A stretch of DNA of 64,000 nt from Tanypteryx hageni (Eukaryota; Arthropoda; Insecta; Odonata; Petaluridae): assembly GCA_028673005.1 (NCBI GenBank), contig CM054118.1, positions 83,267,855-83,331,854 on the forward strand. The letters are read 5' to 3'. The position numbers and the translations under genes are program-made. Below, in pieces: positions 11,224 to 23,000 of the stretch. A model generated the notes under the pieces. It had not been told where the DNA came from and did no database searches. It was given only the letters and a program-made list of their open reading frames with translations. Within the stretch, counting starts at the first letter, position 1. Every line of letters starts with the position of its first letter.

Positions 11224-11428
11224 GTTAATGGTGGGAAGAGGGAGGGGTTTTCCTCGACGTTCTCTTGGAGGACGTCCATTGGGGCTGGTTGGTACTAGCT
11301 TGGCTAGCCCTAGCCCAACTAAAAAAACAGGAAAACTTATCTGCTACGGTAGTTCAGTGGTAGAATATCTGTCCGGCAAGTCGCAGACTCCCAATCTGCA
11401 GAGGATCTTAGATCATATTATCACATCA
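11224..11428 (+). mobile_element. SINE family A, copy 1 (tRNA-derived)
   Basis: Shares the 5' block (GGACGTCCATTGGGGC, TACTAGCTTGGCTAG) and the tRNA-like block (TGCTACGGTAGTTCAGTGG, TAGAATATCTGTCCGGCAAG) with the copies at 32.7, 44.3 and 48.1 kb. It ends with the tail words AGGATCTTAGATCATAT and ATCACATCAATTT. The part between the B-box region and the tail is shortened. The tRNA part resembles tRNA-Gly (GGTAGTTCAGTGGTAGAAT). Confidence 0.85.
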
Positions 11429-11690
11429 ATTTCTAGCATCGGTAATGGTAGTTTTGCCAAAATTAAAGTACCATTTTGTTGTCAAACAAATAACATTGAC
11501 GCATTGATTGATGAAATATTATATTTTCAGTCAAGTGATGGTTATTATAACCGAGCGATACTTTTAGCTACAAATAAATTGGTTGGGAACATCAATAAAA
11601 AAATTGAAGGACTTTCCTCGAGAAGAAAGAATATTGTATAATAGACAACGAAAATGATGCATTTTTAACTTCACACCATCAGGAATGCCG
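11429..11690 (+). pseudogene. Pif1/Helitron-type helicase relic, fragment 1
   Basis: Directly after the SINE the frame reads SIGNGSFAKIKVPFCC, then NIDALIDEILYF, then RAILLATNKLVGNINKKIEGL. This matches the IGNG ... LI ... RAIL(A/T)xxNxxVxxIN block of Helitron Rep/Hel and related Pif1-like helicases, upstream of the last helicase motifs. The frame meets a stop at about 11639. Fragment 2 (12966-13541) continues the same domain. Nothing readable of the upstream Walker A region or the Rep nuclease was found in the window, so Helitron origin is inferred and a free-standing Pif1-like gene remains possible. Confidence 0.7.
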
Positions 11691-11710
11691 TCTCAAAAGC
11701 TACAACTAAG

Positions 11711-11957
11711 AAAATATCTGAAAAATGTTTTTCAGTATACACACTTTTATGTGCACTAAAAAGAAGAAAATAAAATTTTCTGCCCTCAACTTGAATTAAA
11801 TTTGGTGCGCAGAATAAAAGTGGGTGGTAAAAATTGCCACCCACTCTTATACTGCACAACAAATTCATTTCAAGTTGAGGACAGAAAATTTTATTTTCTT
11901 CTTTTTAGTGCACATAAAAGTGTGTATACTGAAAAATATTTTTTTAAATATTTTATT
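11711..11957. mobile_element. Fold-back element (near-perfect 247-bp palindrome)
   Basis: Two arms of about 120 bp, with words such as TCAGTATACACACTTTTATG on the left and their reverse complement on the right, meet at a 7-base centre near 11832 (GGGTGG, TAAAAAT, CCACCC). This gives a long hairpin. It sits inside the helicase relic, so it is probably a MITE inserted there. It carries no coding sequence. Confidence 0.85.
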
Positions 11958-12600
11958 TTCTCCTTTTTAGTCATCTTATATTTTAAAGTTGAGTTTTTGG
12001 ATAATTGAAAATTGCAAAGTTTATAAATGGAATATACAAAGTTTATTTCAATATAGGGAAATTCTTAAAAGATTTGGATGTTCCACTATAATTCATTATG
12101 GCAGCATTAATTTCCCTTAAAAGCATTAAAGTGTCTTTAATTTTCTATTAAGAGCATTATAGGTCCCTTTAAAAGCAATAATGTCGTTGCCATGGTTTTT
12201 ATACATTTCCATTGTTGAAGAGAGGAAAAATTCTCACTTTTTCCGATTCAAACCAGATATTTACACTAATTCGGTATGTATTTGACTTCTGCCTTAAAAA
12301 ATTAAGGATTCCTTTCTTTCAGTTAAACAACTGTTTTTTTCCGATTTTGTATCCCAATTTAAAATAATTTTAAAATGCACTTTTAGAAAGCCTTGCACTG
12401 AATCCCGTGCTTTTCTTCTGAGGTATTGAAATGAAACATTGGGGTTAAAAATGCCTCTTAAATATTAACTTTTTTGTGGCTTTCGATTTTTTTCGTCGGT
12501 TGTCATCAGAAATTACAATATACCCGAAATTTAAGCGCTGTAGCATTTATTGGGGCAGAGTTATAAAGCGAGAAAGATTTGAAAGAAACATATTCATATT
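11958..12600. other. AT-rich filler inside the helicase relic
   Basis: Contains repeated CCCTTAAAAGCATT-like words around 12110-12180. No family recognised. Confidence 0.4.

Positions 12601-12603
<3 letters not shown>

Positions 12604-12677
<74 letters not shown>
12604..12677. repeat. (TA)n microsatellite
   Basis: About 37 uninterrupted TA units directly before the solo PLE terminal repeat. Confidence 0.97.
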
Positions 12678-12679
12678 CG

Positions 12680-12895
12680 ATACGGTTCTCTCTCTGTAGC
12701 CGAAAAAGGAGTAGTTCCGAAAGCTTCTACGTTTGTGATGTTTCTGTGTTTTTGTGTTATTTTACGTGTGTCGCTTCGACATCCCCGGGGCCTCGCCAAC
12801 CTGAAGTCGTCTGATTGGTGAGTGCTCACTGGGTTTCCTCATCCCAACACCTTGTTGACATCCATATATCTATTTTACCTTTCCTTTTCCGTAAG
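12680..12895 (+). mobile_element. Solo PLE terminal repeat between two (TA)n tracts
   Basis: Nearly identical by eye to the reverse complement of 30891-31063: GCTTCTACGTTTGTGATG, GTCGCTTCGACATCCCCGGG, CCTCGCCAACCTGAAGTCGT, CTCATCCCAACACCTTGTTG. The hammerhead-like core is damaged: GCCGAAAAAGGAGTAGTTCC replaces the CTGATGA-stem version seen at 31.04 kb. No PLE coding sequence is attached. Confidence 0.85.
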
Positions 12896-12898
12896 TTG

Positions 12899-12899
<1 letters not shown>

Positions 12900-12963
<64 letters not shown>
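12900..12963. repeat. (TA)n microsatellite
   Basis: About 32 TA units directly after the solo PLE terminal repeat. Confidence 0.97.
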
Positions 12964-12964
<1 letters not shown>

Positions 12965-12965
12965 C

Positions 12966-13541
12966 AGAGTAAGTTAAATACAAGTTTGTAAAAATAGTAG
13001 CAATTGTTATGTTATTAAGAAACATGAATACTAAAGGTGGACCGTTGAGTGGTACTACATGCCACTATTAAAATGATGACTAATATTTTGGTAACAAAAA
13101 TCATAACTGGAACACACTATGGCAGAGAGATTTTTTTATCAAGAATAATTCTTGATATAAAAACCTCTCAATTATTGATTTGACATCTCAAGAAGATGAG
13201 TTTCCATTTATTTTGAAATGAGACAATTTCCAATTAGGCTATATTTTGCCATGACAATTAACAAAAGTCAGGGGCAAACTTTTGATAGGGCCGAGGTTAA
13301 TTTGACTGATGACGTTTTTACTAATGGACAAACCTATGTAGCCTTTTCAAGAGTAACGGCTTTTGTCTTAAAATATTTACGAATAAAGAGGAATTTCAAC
13401 ATGCTGTCTTTAAAGAAATATTGTAAAGACAAAAAAATTGTAAAAATTATTCAAAAACGTTTCAGAATTCACTACATTAAATATAAAAAATTTGCGGGTA
13501 ACATTTCAAATTTGAAATGCTTCACTAGTATACTTGTATGA
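12966..13541 (+). pseudogene. Pif1/Helitron-type helicase relic, fragment 2 (C-terminal motifs)
   Basis: Right after the (TA)n tract the sequence reads AIVMLLRNMNTK (about 12999), matching the PVMLLRNLxxxxGLCNGTRL motif, then GGPLSGTTCHY. After stops and shifts the frame from 13218 gives [19 protein letters not shown] (residues 4-22) and [11 protein letters not shown] (residues 36-46), the last two conserved helicase motifs of the family. A 60-residue lysine-rich tail follows and ends at 13541. These pieces complete fragment 1 and are separated from it by a fold-back element and the (TA)n-pLTR-(TA)n insert. Non-functional. Confidence 0.85.
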
Positions 13542-13636
13542 TGTAATGAACGCATTAAAACATATGATATTATTTTTAAACACACATATTGCATCCACAA
13601 TTAACCGAAAAAATATCAAAAGTATACTTTCCGACT

Positions 13637-13795
13637 AAAGGGTAGAATATCCGCCCGGCAATTGTAAGACCCGGGTTCGATTCCTGGTTATAGCAGAAAT
13701 ATTTTCTCGTTTAAAAAAATATTTCCAACCTTACAGCTTATGCCTGTCTGCATAGGATCTTACGGTCACTTTAATTTATCAATTCAAAAAATGGT
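13637..13795 (+). mobile_element. SINE family A, copy 2 (3' part)
   Basis: Contains GGTAGAATATCCGCCCGGCA, then AAGACCCGGGTTCGATTCC (B box), TATAGCAGAAATATTTTCTC, and the tail ACAGCTTATGCCTGTCTGCA, TAGGATCTTACGGTCAC, TTTATCAATT. The 5' block is missing. Confidence 0.85.
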
Positions 13796-15235
13796 TACTG
13801 GCGCTATTGGAATTGTTGACCTCGGGTTTTCAGTACATTTGCATCAAACAGACATAGGAAGGATAAAAACCGATTGAAAAGTTTTCGTGAAAACTTTCGT
13901 CTAAGTTAAAAACAAATGAACTAAACAACAGCGCTAAGAAACTTCTGATCAATGATCTGAGTAATGATTGCAGCAACTTAAATATTATCAATTGCCAATA
14001 AAATTATCATTTATTGCGTCAGGCAAAATTACATGTAAAGATTTTAAAGTGTTTATAAAGTTATAATAATTTTCCGATGTCGTATGTTTGTCCGTCAATC
14101 ATTAATATTAAATATAGAGGGACGGAGGGAGGAATTCTATTGATTTATTTTTATATTGCCCTATATTGTCGTAAAAATTATACAACAAGTACTTCTCATT
14201 TCTAACGATTGGCCAGGCTAAATGCAAAGTGCATAGCGCGTAGTAGTAATTGTTAATAATATATCTCAACTGAATATACAAGGAATTAAAAAGTAACAGC
14301 AATAAAAATCTAGTATTTATAACTTTCTTCTGTGCTTTAACTTTCCAAATTGACATTTTTCCATTAAAGATATTTCAATAAAGTTAACCTATGTTCCAGA
14401 TTTCATGGACTAATCTATTTGACCGTTCGTCATAACACTTCGGCCACTGATAAAATACCATCCAAATAAATGATTTTAAATCTTTTCGGAAAAAATTAAT
14501 CAAACAGATGGTTTCCAATAACTATCTGTCAGTGTTATTCCAACAAACTGCTGCCTATCTAAAAAGAGTCAGAAAACAACCAAAATTAATTAATTGGGAA
14601 CGAACACAAATATACCCGCTTTAATCATATTTCAACTGGACTGTTTTAATTCCGTAAATAAAAATAAACCCTATGTTTACGTTCTATGCTAATGATATTT
14701 GAGTCCGTTTCATTTTGTATTCGCCGAAACAAATTGGCTAACGCTATTATAAATAATTGGTGGCGTATATTGATACTTGTTTCAACCGCGTCAACGTTTA
14801 GATACGTCAATTTATTTTAAGTGATATATCCTTTCGACGTGATAAAAATACGGTTTTATCATGAAAAAAAACTTAGTTACTTCCACAAATTTAATTTTAA
14901 ACGACCGGTTTCACTCTTTGCATCAACATTGTTGTCTTTGGCCCTTTCACCAAGTTTTTGTAACTTTTTGTAACATTTTGCTCTATGTTGCTTTCGCCTT
15001 CTTTTCCAACCCATTCCTTTTCCTAACCGTTTATTCAATTGCCTTCCATTCGTTTTCTCTGAAACCCCTCCTGTCTCCCTCTCCCCCCCTTATTTTACCC
15101 TATGTATATATATGGAAAGATTTTTTTCCGTCTCATGAACCACTGGGCGGGTTTCGATGAAATCAAGTATGAGTGTCCGTATTAATATTATTCGCATAAT
15201 TATGATTTTGAACTACTTAAGTAAACTTACATTCG
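13796..15235. other. AT-rich stretch, mostly unassigned
   Basis: No gene recognised. Near 15135-15175 the phrase CATGAACCACTGGGCGGG, TTTCGATGAAATC resembles the dispersed GACCGATTTTGATGAAATTTGG phrase also present at 17.8, 33.1, 33.85 and 45.1 kb. Confidence 0.4.
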
Positions 15236-15239
15236 TATC

Positions 15240-15420
15240 TTCTAAATGAAAGAAAAGAAAGAAAGAAAGAAAAATGTCTTTATTGGCGAGGTTGAGGCTA
15301 AGTAGCCCCCTCTTCCACCTAACCATTATGAAGACCGTTAAGCAACAGTTAAATACATTATCATTCTCTCCCTAGCTCGTATATGTACTGTGAGGCATAG
15401 ATTAAGAGACGCAGTAAGAC
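15240..15420 (-). mobile_element. Possible retroelement 3' end with AATAAA and (CTTT)n
   Basis: On the minus strand the sequence reads GGTGGAAGAGGGGGCTACTT, AGCCTCAACCTCGCC, AATAAAGAC, ATTTTTCTTTCTTTC. A polyadenylation signal close to a short tandem tail suggests the 3' terminus of a LINE-type or other polyadenylated element. No coding part is attached. Confidence 0.35.
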
Positions 15421-16600
15421 ATAGGACAACATTTTACCACAAAAAATCAGCGAAACCACATAATAAGGACTTATAGTTTCGTAGATAAAAATTCAGGAAT
15501 CGCATAATTTGATACCGTTTTGCATGTTAATCCCATAAAGAACGCCTTTGTAATCTCTGCGTATTCCATTTATGGATTATATTAATCCTCTTTCTGAGAA
15601 TGTAATTTAATCCAATGTATTTTAGATACAATTTGTAATTACATTGACATTAGGCGATCGTTTATTATTGTTATTGCAGTTTAGCTTGCAATGAGCTGTT
15701 GTAAAAAGTTATTTTATAAGTAAATTGTAAAGAGCCAAATGCTAGTTTGAAGGAATAATTGGATTATTTTCAGTTACTTCAATAATACAAAGATATGATG
15801 TCACTAAAATGGGTTAAATAATACGCAAGAGATTCTTAAAAACACATATTAGCAATAATCGAATTGACTAACCACGTATTTGAAAATAGAAGTTAAAAAA
15901 GAATCCATATTCTAATAGAGATAAGACTTTAACCATGACTGATCAAATAAGCTATATTACCTTTTATATATTTCTTCAAATTTTTAGAACAAATTTAATA
16001 TAAAAAATAAGCATTTTAATTTTCAGAAATATAAAATTTTGTGGTTTTGTTATTTAGTAGAACAGTAGATTTGGCTTATTTTTATGCATATAAATAATTA
16101 CATGCAGAATTTCAGTGGAAAACAAACGACGAGAGGCAAAATACACACACGGGATAAGAATAGATACGCACGATGTGTTGCATGAGAAACAATTCAGTGG
16201 TAGCCGCGTGCTAACGAAAACCAACGGCGAACGGAAAACACAAACACTACGTGCGGATACGCAACGTTAAACTATTCTCCTTATAAAAGCATTGGAATTT
16301 CAAATGCGGCGAAATTGACCTGCCAAGGTAGTTTGTTTTCTCATTCTGCTGAAATGAACCTATTTTCTTATGACAGACGATGACTTGCCCAAAAGGTTCA
16401 AGAGTCAGATTCCAGGGTATTATGAAAAAACGTCGAAATCGGACTTACAATTCTTGATTTATGTCCCAAACGAAGGGAGAAATAATGGTTTATTTTCCTC
16501 ATATGATTAGCACTTTGAATGGGCGTAGCTTTTTAAAATTACTTAGAAGAATGATACGAACTCGGGTTCTAGAAGCTTCTATGCTTGATAGAACAAAGTT
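15421..16600. other. AT-rich stretch, nothing recognised
   Basis: No gene, RNA or repeat family recognised. Confidence 0.4.
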
Positions 16601-16610
16601 CACTGTGCGG

Positions 16611-16894
16611 GGGCTACCCCGTCATAAAGAAAACAAATCGATGTATGAGGACCCGCTGTATATCCGTCTGTCTGTCTGTGCTGGAGCTACACCGTCATAA
16701 AAAAACAAATCAATATACGAGGACCCGCTGTATATCCGTCTGTCTGTCTGTTCGGGGGCTACACCATCATAATGAAAACAGATATATGAGGACCCGCTGT
16801 ATATCCGTCTGTCTGTCTGTGCTGGGGCTACACCGTCATAAAGAAAACAAATCGATATATGAGGACCCGCTGTAAATCTGTCTGTCTGTGCGAG
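16611..16894. repeat. Four-unit tandem array of about 72 bp with embedded TCTG repeats
   Basis: Units start at about 16611, 16684, 16756 and 16825. Each has GGGCTACACCGTCATAA, AAACAAATCGATATATGAGG, ACCCGCTGTATATCC and GTCTGTCTGTCTGTGCTG with a few differences. Unit lengths are 69-73 bp, so the frame changes between units and no protein repeat is encoded. Confidence 0.95.
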
Positions 16895-17332
16895 GTGGTT
16901 GCCGGGGTTCCCGGGTACCATATGTTACCCGTAGGGTCATAGGAAGTTACTTTGCAAAGTTTGGTCCAGACAGGTCAAAGGGTGTGGGAATGTATAGGGA
17001 ACAGAAAGACAGACATTCAATTTTATGTATAAGATTACAAATACATTCGAACGAAAAACTAAACTGATCACGCGTATTTGTGTGGCAAAAATAACGCGCG
17101 GATGCGTGTACAGATCTACTGAAAGCTTATGGCACCTAAATGCGCGAATAGTCACGTGATGTATGGGAGGTGGCTCTGGAGGGGGAAACCTTAAGGGGAA
17201 GGTGGCTGTGGAGAATGACTGATTACCCCATGCGTATATACCCTCACCCCCGCGTAGCTCGCTTTCGAGAATGGACTCTTCCACGCTGAATTCGTGTTTG
17301 TGCGCAGGTGCCAAAAGCTTTCAATAGATCTG
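16895..17332. other. Spacer, nothing recognised
   Basis: Mixed composition. A 125-codon minus-strand frame (16937-17314) has no recognisable domain. Confidence 0.35.
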
Positions 17333-17340
17333 TATTAGAC

Positions 17341-17463
17341 CAGCGTTTCTTAAACTTGAGTAATCTAAAGGCCCCTTTCATGCAAATTTCATTGATCCGG
17401 GAACCTTCTGGACTACTGCTGGGAACCTCCGGAGGTCCGCGGAACCAAGTTTAAGAACCGCTG
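17341..17463. mobile_element. 123-bp hAT-like MITE
   Basis: Terminal inverted repeats CAGCGTTTCTTAAACTTG and CAAGTTTAAGAACCGCTG differ by one base. They are flanked by imperfect 8-bp direct repeats TATTAGAC (17333-17340) and TACTAAAC (17464-17471). Non-coding. The TIR begins like that of the 391-bp element at 63.2 kb. Confidence 0.85.
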
Positions 17464-17639
17464 TACTAAACTATACCGAATTCGAGTCCAACAATAATCG
17501 TTGCGATGGAAACTCTCTCGTAATAAGTAATAAAAACTAAAAAATCGCCAGTATTTACGCGAAATGCAAAGAAATATGATCGATACGCAAGATTCTACGA
17601 TACAAATTAGAATCTACATTCCTTTCCTCAGAGAATAGT

Positions 17640-17950
17640 AGAAATCCCGCTCCAATATTACAATTATAAGATATTTTAATGTGCAAGAGAAAATTATCCT
17701 GCACTATGGATTTCAGACTTCCCATGTAAATTAAATGGGAATGACATTACCTGGAATCGAATCCGGGACTTTCAATCATCGCAACAAAAACTGTCCTCGG
17801 AAGCTCGGCCACAGTTGCAAGGTATTTTCACCAAGTATCATGAAAATCGGTCAATTGGTTGAAAATTTAATAGGGGGGACGGAAGGACAGACAGACACAA
17901 GGACGAAACTATAAGCCTACTATTTCCATTCTGGAAAGTAGGCTAAAAAT
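17640..17950 (-). mobile_element. SINE family B, copy 1 (tRNA-Ser/Leu-like)
   Basis: Matches 48362-48646 over its length (AAGATATTTTAATGTGCAAG, ATGGATTTCAGACTTCCC, CAATCATCGCAACA, TTCTGGAAAGTAGGCTAA). On the minus strand a tRNA-like part reads GTGGCCGAGCTTCCGAGGAC (A-box side) and AGTCCCGGATTCGATTCC (B box), suggesting a tRNA-Ser or tRNA-Leu origin. Confidence 0.75.
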
Positions 17951-17974
17951 GGGCTACCTGGTAAACTCAATAGT

Positions 17975-18066
17975 CGTCGTTTTTGACGCTCCTGGGATCG
18001 AACCCATGACCTTACGATAGACGTCTAAATGCAGCATGAGGTAGATTCCAGTGAGTTACAGAAAAA
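17975..18066 (-). other. tRNA-like sequence, probably a SINE fragment
   Basis: On the minus strand AAGGTCATGGGTTCGATCCC is a good B box with GGGAGCG-like flanks, and TAACTCACTGGAATC lies about 45 bases upstream in the A-box position. The cloverleaf cannot be closed convincingly, so this is not called a tRNA gene. Confidence 0.35.
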
Positions 18067-18234
18067 AATGTTCGATTCACACCAGCAGGTCTTGAGTTAT
18101 TAAGCACAAAGAATCAGACAAACGTTATGAATTTCATATGTAGATAGGGATACATTCTTATATCTATCGATAAGTGATCTATAAATATAAAAAGAAATGT
18201 ATTCTGTCGTAAAAATACAAGAGGAAGTGACATA

Positions 18235-18492
18235 CTGGGTCGGCCAAGTACTTTCGGGGTCCGGATGCAAACAAGTTTTTGGGGCCCCCCTATGTCAAAA
18301 AACCTGCCATTTTGTACACATCAATGTTAAAGCTTAGAGAGAACATGTACTTATAATTATAAAGTAACTGTAATGATAATTAATTTGCTAAAACAGCAAA
18401 CATTTGTTTAAAGATGTAACTATATTATTTATACTCAACATTTGGGGGCCCCGATGCCTTGCATCCGCTAAACCCCCCCTTGACCGGCCCTG
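18235..18492. mobile_element. 258-bp hAT-like MITE with perfect 8-bp target duplication
   Basis: GTGACATA flanks both ends (18227-18234 and 18493-18500). The ends are CTGGGTCGGCCAAGTAC on the left and, reverse-complemented, CAGGGCCGGTCAAGGGG on the right. Sub-terminal GGGGCCC and GGATGCAA words are also inverted. The AT-rich centre is non-coding. Confidence 0.9.
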
Positions 18493-18500
18493 GTGACATA

Positions 18501-19650
18501 TAAATATAGCATTGGCTTCCATTGTTTGCTATTCAGAACATAGGTTATACCATTAATCTCCATTCAATACATTTTTCAGAATATCTGTATCACTTATAAT
18601 TTATTTAGCTTTCTTCTTGATTATTATAATGAAGATGTGTTCCAAGAAACGAATTCATATAATATATATCTTCGAATTAAGGGCAGATGCTATCTCGTTT
18701 CGTAGAAATTTTTCGGTATAATGTATTTTTGTTCTCGTTAAAGATGCATATAACTAAAATGGTTATAAATCCTAAATGAAATCGTTTACGCCAAATTTAT
18801 GTTGTTTTTGTAAAACTTTCATCTTACAACATGTACAAGAAATAATATTTTGATGAATGTCGAATAGGGTTTATGCTGAATAAACTCCGAAGCCAGTATT
18901 TGGAGGAACATATGAAGTGACAGCATTAACATGTACCTTTACAGGTATTGTCATGGCGAAGTACACAGAGATTGATGTTTTCGATAGGAAATGTATTGGC
19001 ATTTAAAGAAAAATCAGAAAAGTAGTCGCGGTTATGAATGGCAATATCTGACAGATAAAATGAAGACAGAAACGATTAAATCCATCAAACAGTTTGAAAA
19101 TATGGATGAAAATGGGTTAATAAAACGAATAACAAATAAACCTTCCATCAATCCATTTAGATGTCATATTAATCACATCCGTTCAAGTGCAAGCGATAAC
19201 GTTATATATGGTCAAAATTAAATAATGAAATGTCCATCAACTGAATGAAAATCATAATCCCCGACAAAATAGGTCAAATTCGTAGGAATAAATTCAATTA
19301 TATAACGATAACTTTTAACTAAACGTGCGATAAAACGTAAACATATAGTTTACCTGCGAGTTGGAACCGGTGCGACCAAAATTACATTTCACGGAATAAA
19401 TATTTAGATTTTCCCAATTACGAAGAAAATTATTCAATGTAAAGAGGTATTCGTCGTGAAAAAAGGAACGTCTTTTATCTATGGATAGCTCGTGATGTAG
19501 GAGGGCAGAGAAATAATTTCATGGAATGTTTTTTAATGGCGTCATCGAATATAAGGAGTAGGAAGCACTACAGGAAAATTATGGATTCTCTTCCACTCTT
19601 TCCGATTACCTCATCGAATTCCGAATATTTTAAAATTTATTTCTCCGTCC
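18501..19650. other. AT-rich stretch, nothing recognised
   Basis: The 76-codon plus-strand frames at 18991 and 19521 show no family motif. Confidence 0.4.
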
Positions 19651-19654
19651 TCTC

Positions 19655-20055
19655 TCTCTCTCCCCGTCCCGTCCTCTTCTCGTGTATTCAATTCTACTCC
19701 ATACAAAGAAAACGCCTTCGAAAAGCATCCATGAGACCTCCCCTCCATTAACTCCTCAATCCATCTCTCCCTCTCTCTCTTTCCCTCTCTCTCTTTCCCT
19801 CTCTCTCTCTTCCTCTCACTCTCTCTCTCCCTTTCCCTCTCTTTCTTCCTTTCTCTCTTTCCATCTCTCTCCCTCCCTCTCTCTCCCCCCTCTCTCTCTC
19901 TCTCCCTCTCTCCTCCCTCTCTCTTCCTCCCTCTCTCCCACTCTTTCTTTCCCTCTCTCCCTCCCTCTCTCCCACCCTCCCACTCTATCCCTCCCTCCCA
20001 CTCTATCCCTCCCTACCACTCTATCCCTCTCCCTCTCTCTCTCTCTCTCCTTTAA
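19655..20055. repeat. Polypyrimidine (CT)n-rich tract
   Basis: Plus-strand CTCTCTCCC variants, with CCACTCTATCCCTCC units near 19975-20030. One of the few tracts with pyrimidines on the plus strand. Confidence 0.9.
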
Positions 20056-23000
20056 AACACGATCATTTTCTTAAGCAGCGTCATTCGCGGAAAACTCGAA
20101 ATCCAGTCGAAACTCACGAACCACGCCCAATCCACTCGGCAGAGGGAATAAGAGCGCAGTGTGGAAAGAGTCACCTCTCCTCCTCCCCCTTTCACTCCCC
20201 TTCACTCCCCTTCCACGCATTCCATCCTCCCCTCTCAGCGTTGCACACTAAATCATTCATTTTCTCGAGATGGAAAATAGGTGCTCTCCCTTTCTCTCAA
20301 TCTCCCGCAGTGTCCTCGGGAACCCTCTCCTTTTTAAACTTTTCATTTCGAAGGAGACCTTCGAACAATGCTCTGCAAGAATATAAGTGGGGAGCATAAA
20401 TATTCTGAAAGCGCGTACGTTTTTCAGGACCATCTCTCAGATATGATTTTTTGTCAATACTACGATGCATATATTTTTTTACGTGTTTAGTTGAAAACCA
20501 TTTGTTTATCTTTGTCTCAATTCCCCATAGAGTTTCTTGGTGGAACGAGCGAGGTGAACATGGAATCACAAACTTAGCCATTACCGACGCGTTTGGGAAT
20601 TTAAATTTTTTGTGTGAGAACGAGAATCTCTCTTTAGATCGTAGTCACACTGACAATAATCTCATTCCAAAAATTATGACGTGATTTATATTAATAATAA
20701 CATTTAGCTATTATTCTAAGTGGTGTATTTAGGCCACCCGATAACGTTATATTTTCATTCGATAGCAATTGGAATTTAATACGTTGAAAGCATTTACGTG
20801 TACATCTGCATCATTTGATTGAAGCTGAGAAAGATACACCAAAAATCCTATCCAGTAAAAAAAAGATTTTATTTTCTTTTGACGAGGCGCTTTCCAGAAA
20901 AAAGTTCCACTAGATGAAAAAACAACACGTCTTCCGTTACTAAAATAAAGGGAAAAATCATTCACATGGCGACTTGCCTTCCATGCTCTATTTCACAAAA
21001 ATTCCAAAAATTGGATCGTGGATGGATATCTCGCCTTAAAAATAATAAAGGAAGATTAGCATTTTGTTCAGTATTATCACAACGCCCGAAGTTTTAACAT
21101 TTTGGTGAGAGTGGATAAACGCAAAATAAATCGCGTTTTTCACTACAGATGACGGTATTTATATGTGCTTACAAATATTAAAAAATCCATCCTAAGCATA
21201 TCAATAGGAAAATCGTTATAATCTAAATTTCCCATATTTGATATTAAAGTCTAAATAATTTTGGTTCCGTAGGAGCACAACTGCGTCAAATGTCCTCAAT
21301 TCATTCATTCTTACAATTTTCTCGATTTTTGGCACTGGTAGGTGCATTTTTTGTAAAACAAACTGTAGAGATACCAAAAATTTCAATGACAATTTTGATT
21401 GACTACAACGGTAATTATGGTTTAAGGATAGAATGCTTGGCAATTAATTTTATGAAGGATTGTGTAAAATTTTAAATTTTGTGTAGTTTTAAATTGTGGC
21501 TTATGCAAGTAATCGTAAACTATTTCGAATGGTGTACGTATTAACTAAATTTCTTAATTTTCCCACGAGTTCTGCTATAATAGGTTTCCTTAAGATAAAC
21601 TGACACGCGAATATTCGATATCATTTATAATAATATTAATTAATTAATTAATTATTAGTTAATTAATAATATTATTAATATAATAATATTTTTGCAACAG
21701 CACATTGAAAATCTTGTCATTCGAAAAAGAAGCGATTGTATACAGGAAGCAGACTCTTTTGGTACAGTTTTACATGCATTCATTTAATAAATTAAGTTAT
21801 CATTTTCACTTATCTTGAACTATTAAGAAACCAACAATGGTTAACAGCGTTATTTTAAAATAGAAAAGCATTATAAATGGGAATTTTACTGGCGTGAGGC
21901 TGCTTAGAATAACGTGCTGACGATTTCTACTTGCGCAATCGTGGCGTGCGCTGTGTATTACTGTAAATCAGGTTTAAATGGACCTTTTTAATACATAAGT
22001 AGTACAATAGTGGCTGTAGCATATATTTACGACATTAAAAACTATTCGATACGCAAAATGCCTATTTATGAATTAGTAGGTCATCTGTATTAACCTCTTT
22101 GAAACTAGTCAAATCTATCAGCACTTGTTAATTTTTCAATCAATAAAGGCGATCTGCAAATTTCATTCGTACATCCGTCTCATAAATACGATATCTAATT
22201 AGACTCAGTCGTAAATTGAATGAATTACATCATTTCCTCAATTTCCTCTTCCACCTCCAAAATGGAAGAAGTTGGCCTTCCATCATATTCCCTTTCCGCC
22301 CGTTAACGGCGCCACTCCCGCCTATATCTTTTCTCTCCTTTCCTCGTTCTATTTTACGCGATCGAGCAAACCGCTCCGTTCCCCTCCCTGCATCCTCACC
22401 CGATCCCCCACCCCCTTAACCGCCATGCTCCTTCCCCCACACCTTCCTGCCTTCCTACTATCGCTCTATTCCTTCCTCTTTCCACCTCTTCCCGCAATGC
22501 CTGACCCAGAAATCAATCACCGAATTCCCATGCCGCCCTACGGCTTATCCGTCTAGCGGTAGCGGCAGAACTATTCCAAGGAGATGCCGCTAACAAAACA
22601 CTTCGCCTTCGCAAATCCTTTCTCGTTCGTTTCTAAAATTAAACTCGTGCGTGGGACCTCTCTGTCGAAATTGTTATGTGCCGAGAGTAAAAAGCGCCAC
22701 GGTTCTAAAATTGCAAACAAACATCGCCGATGCACAACAAGTTGAAAACATTTTTCTCAAGTAGAGGCGAGACTAGAAAACGGCAATTTAATCAACGCTA
22801 TTTCTTCCGGCGTTCTAATTAGTATTCGATACTTGGTATATATTTAATAAAAATGTGACGTGCTATTATATGGTGCTCTTTACGTCCGCCCGGCAAAGAA
22901 GTAACATCGGACAAAAGAGAGAAAGAAATTTGATCAAATTGCTTTGTATAATGAAAATTTATAGAGATTTGGTTTAAGAGGAGGCGAATTCTTTTCCAAC

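Noticed and set aside
16600..16895. CRISPR-like array of regular repeats
   Set aside because: There are no distinct spacers; the whole 72-bp unit repeats, and the sequence is eukaryotic.
16585..16921. Repeat-encoded peptide (RTRCISVCLSV units)
   Set aside because: Tandem units vary in length (69-73 bp), changing frame; both strands are equally open.
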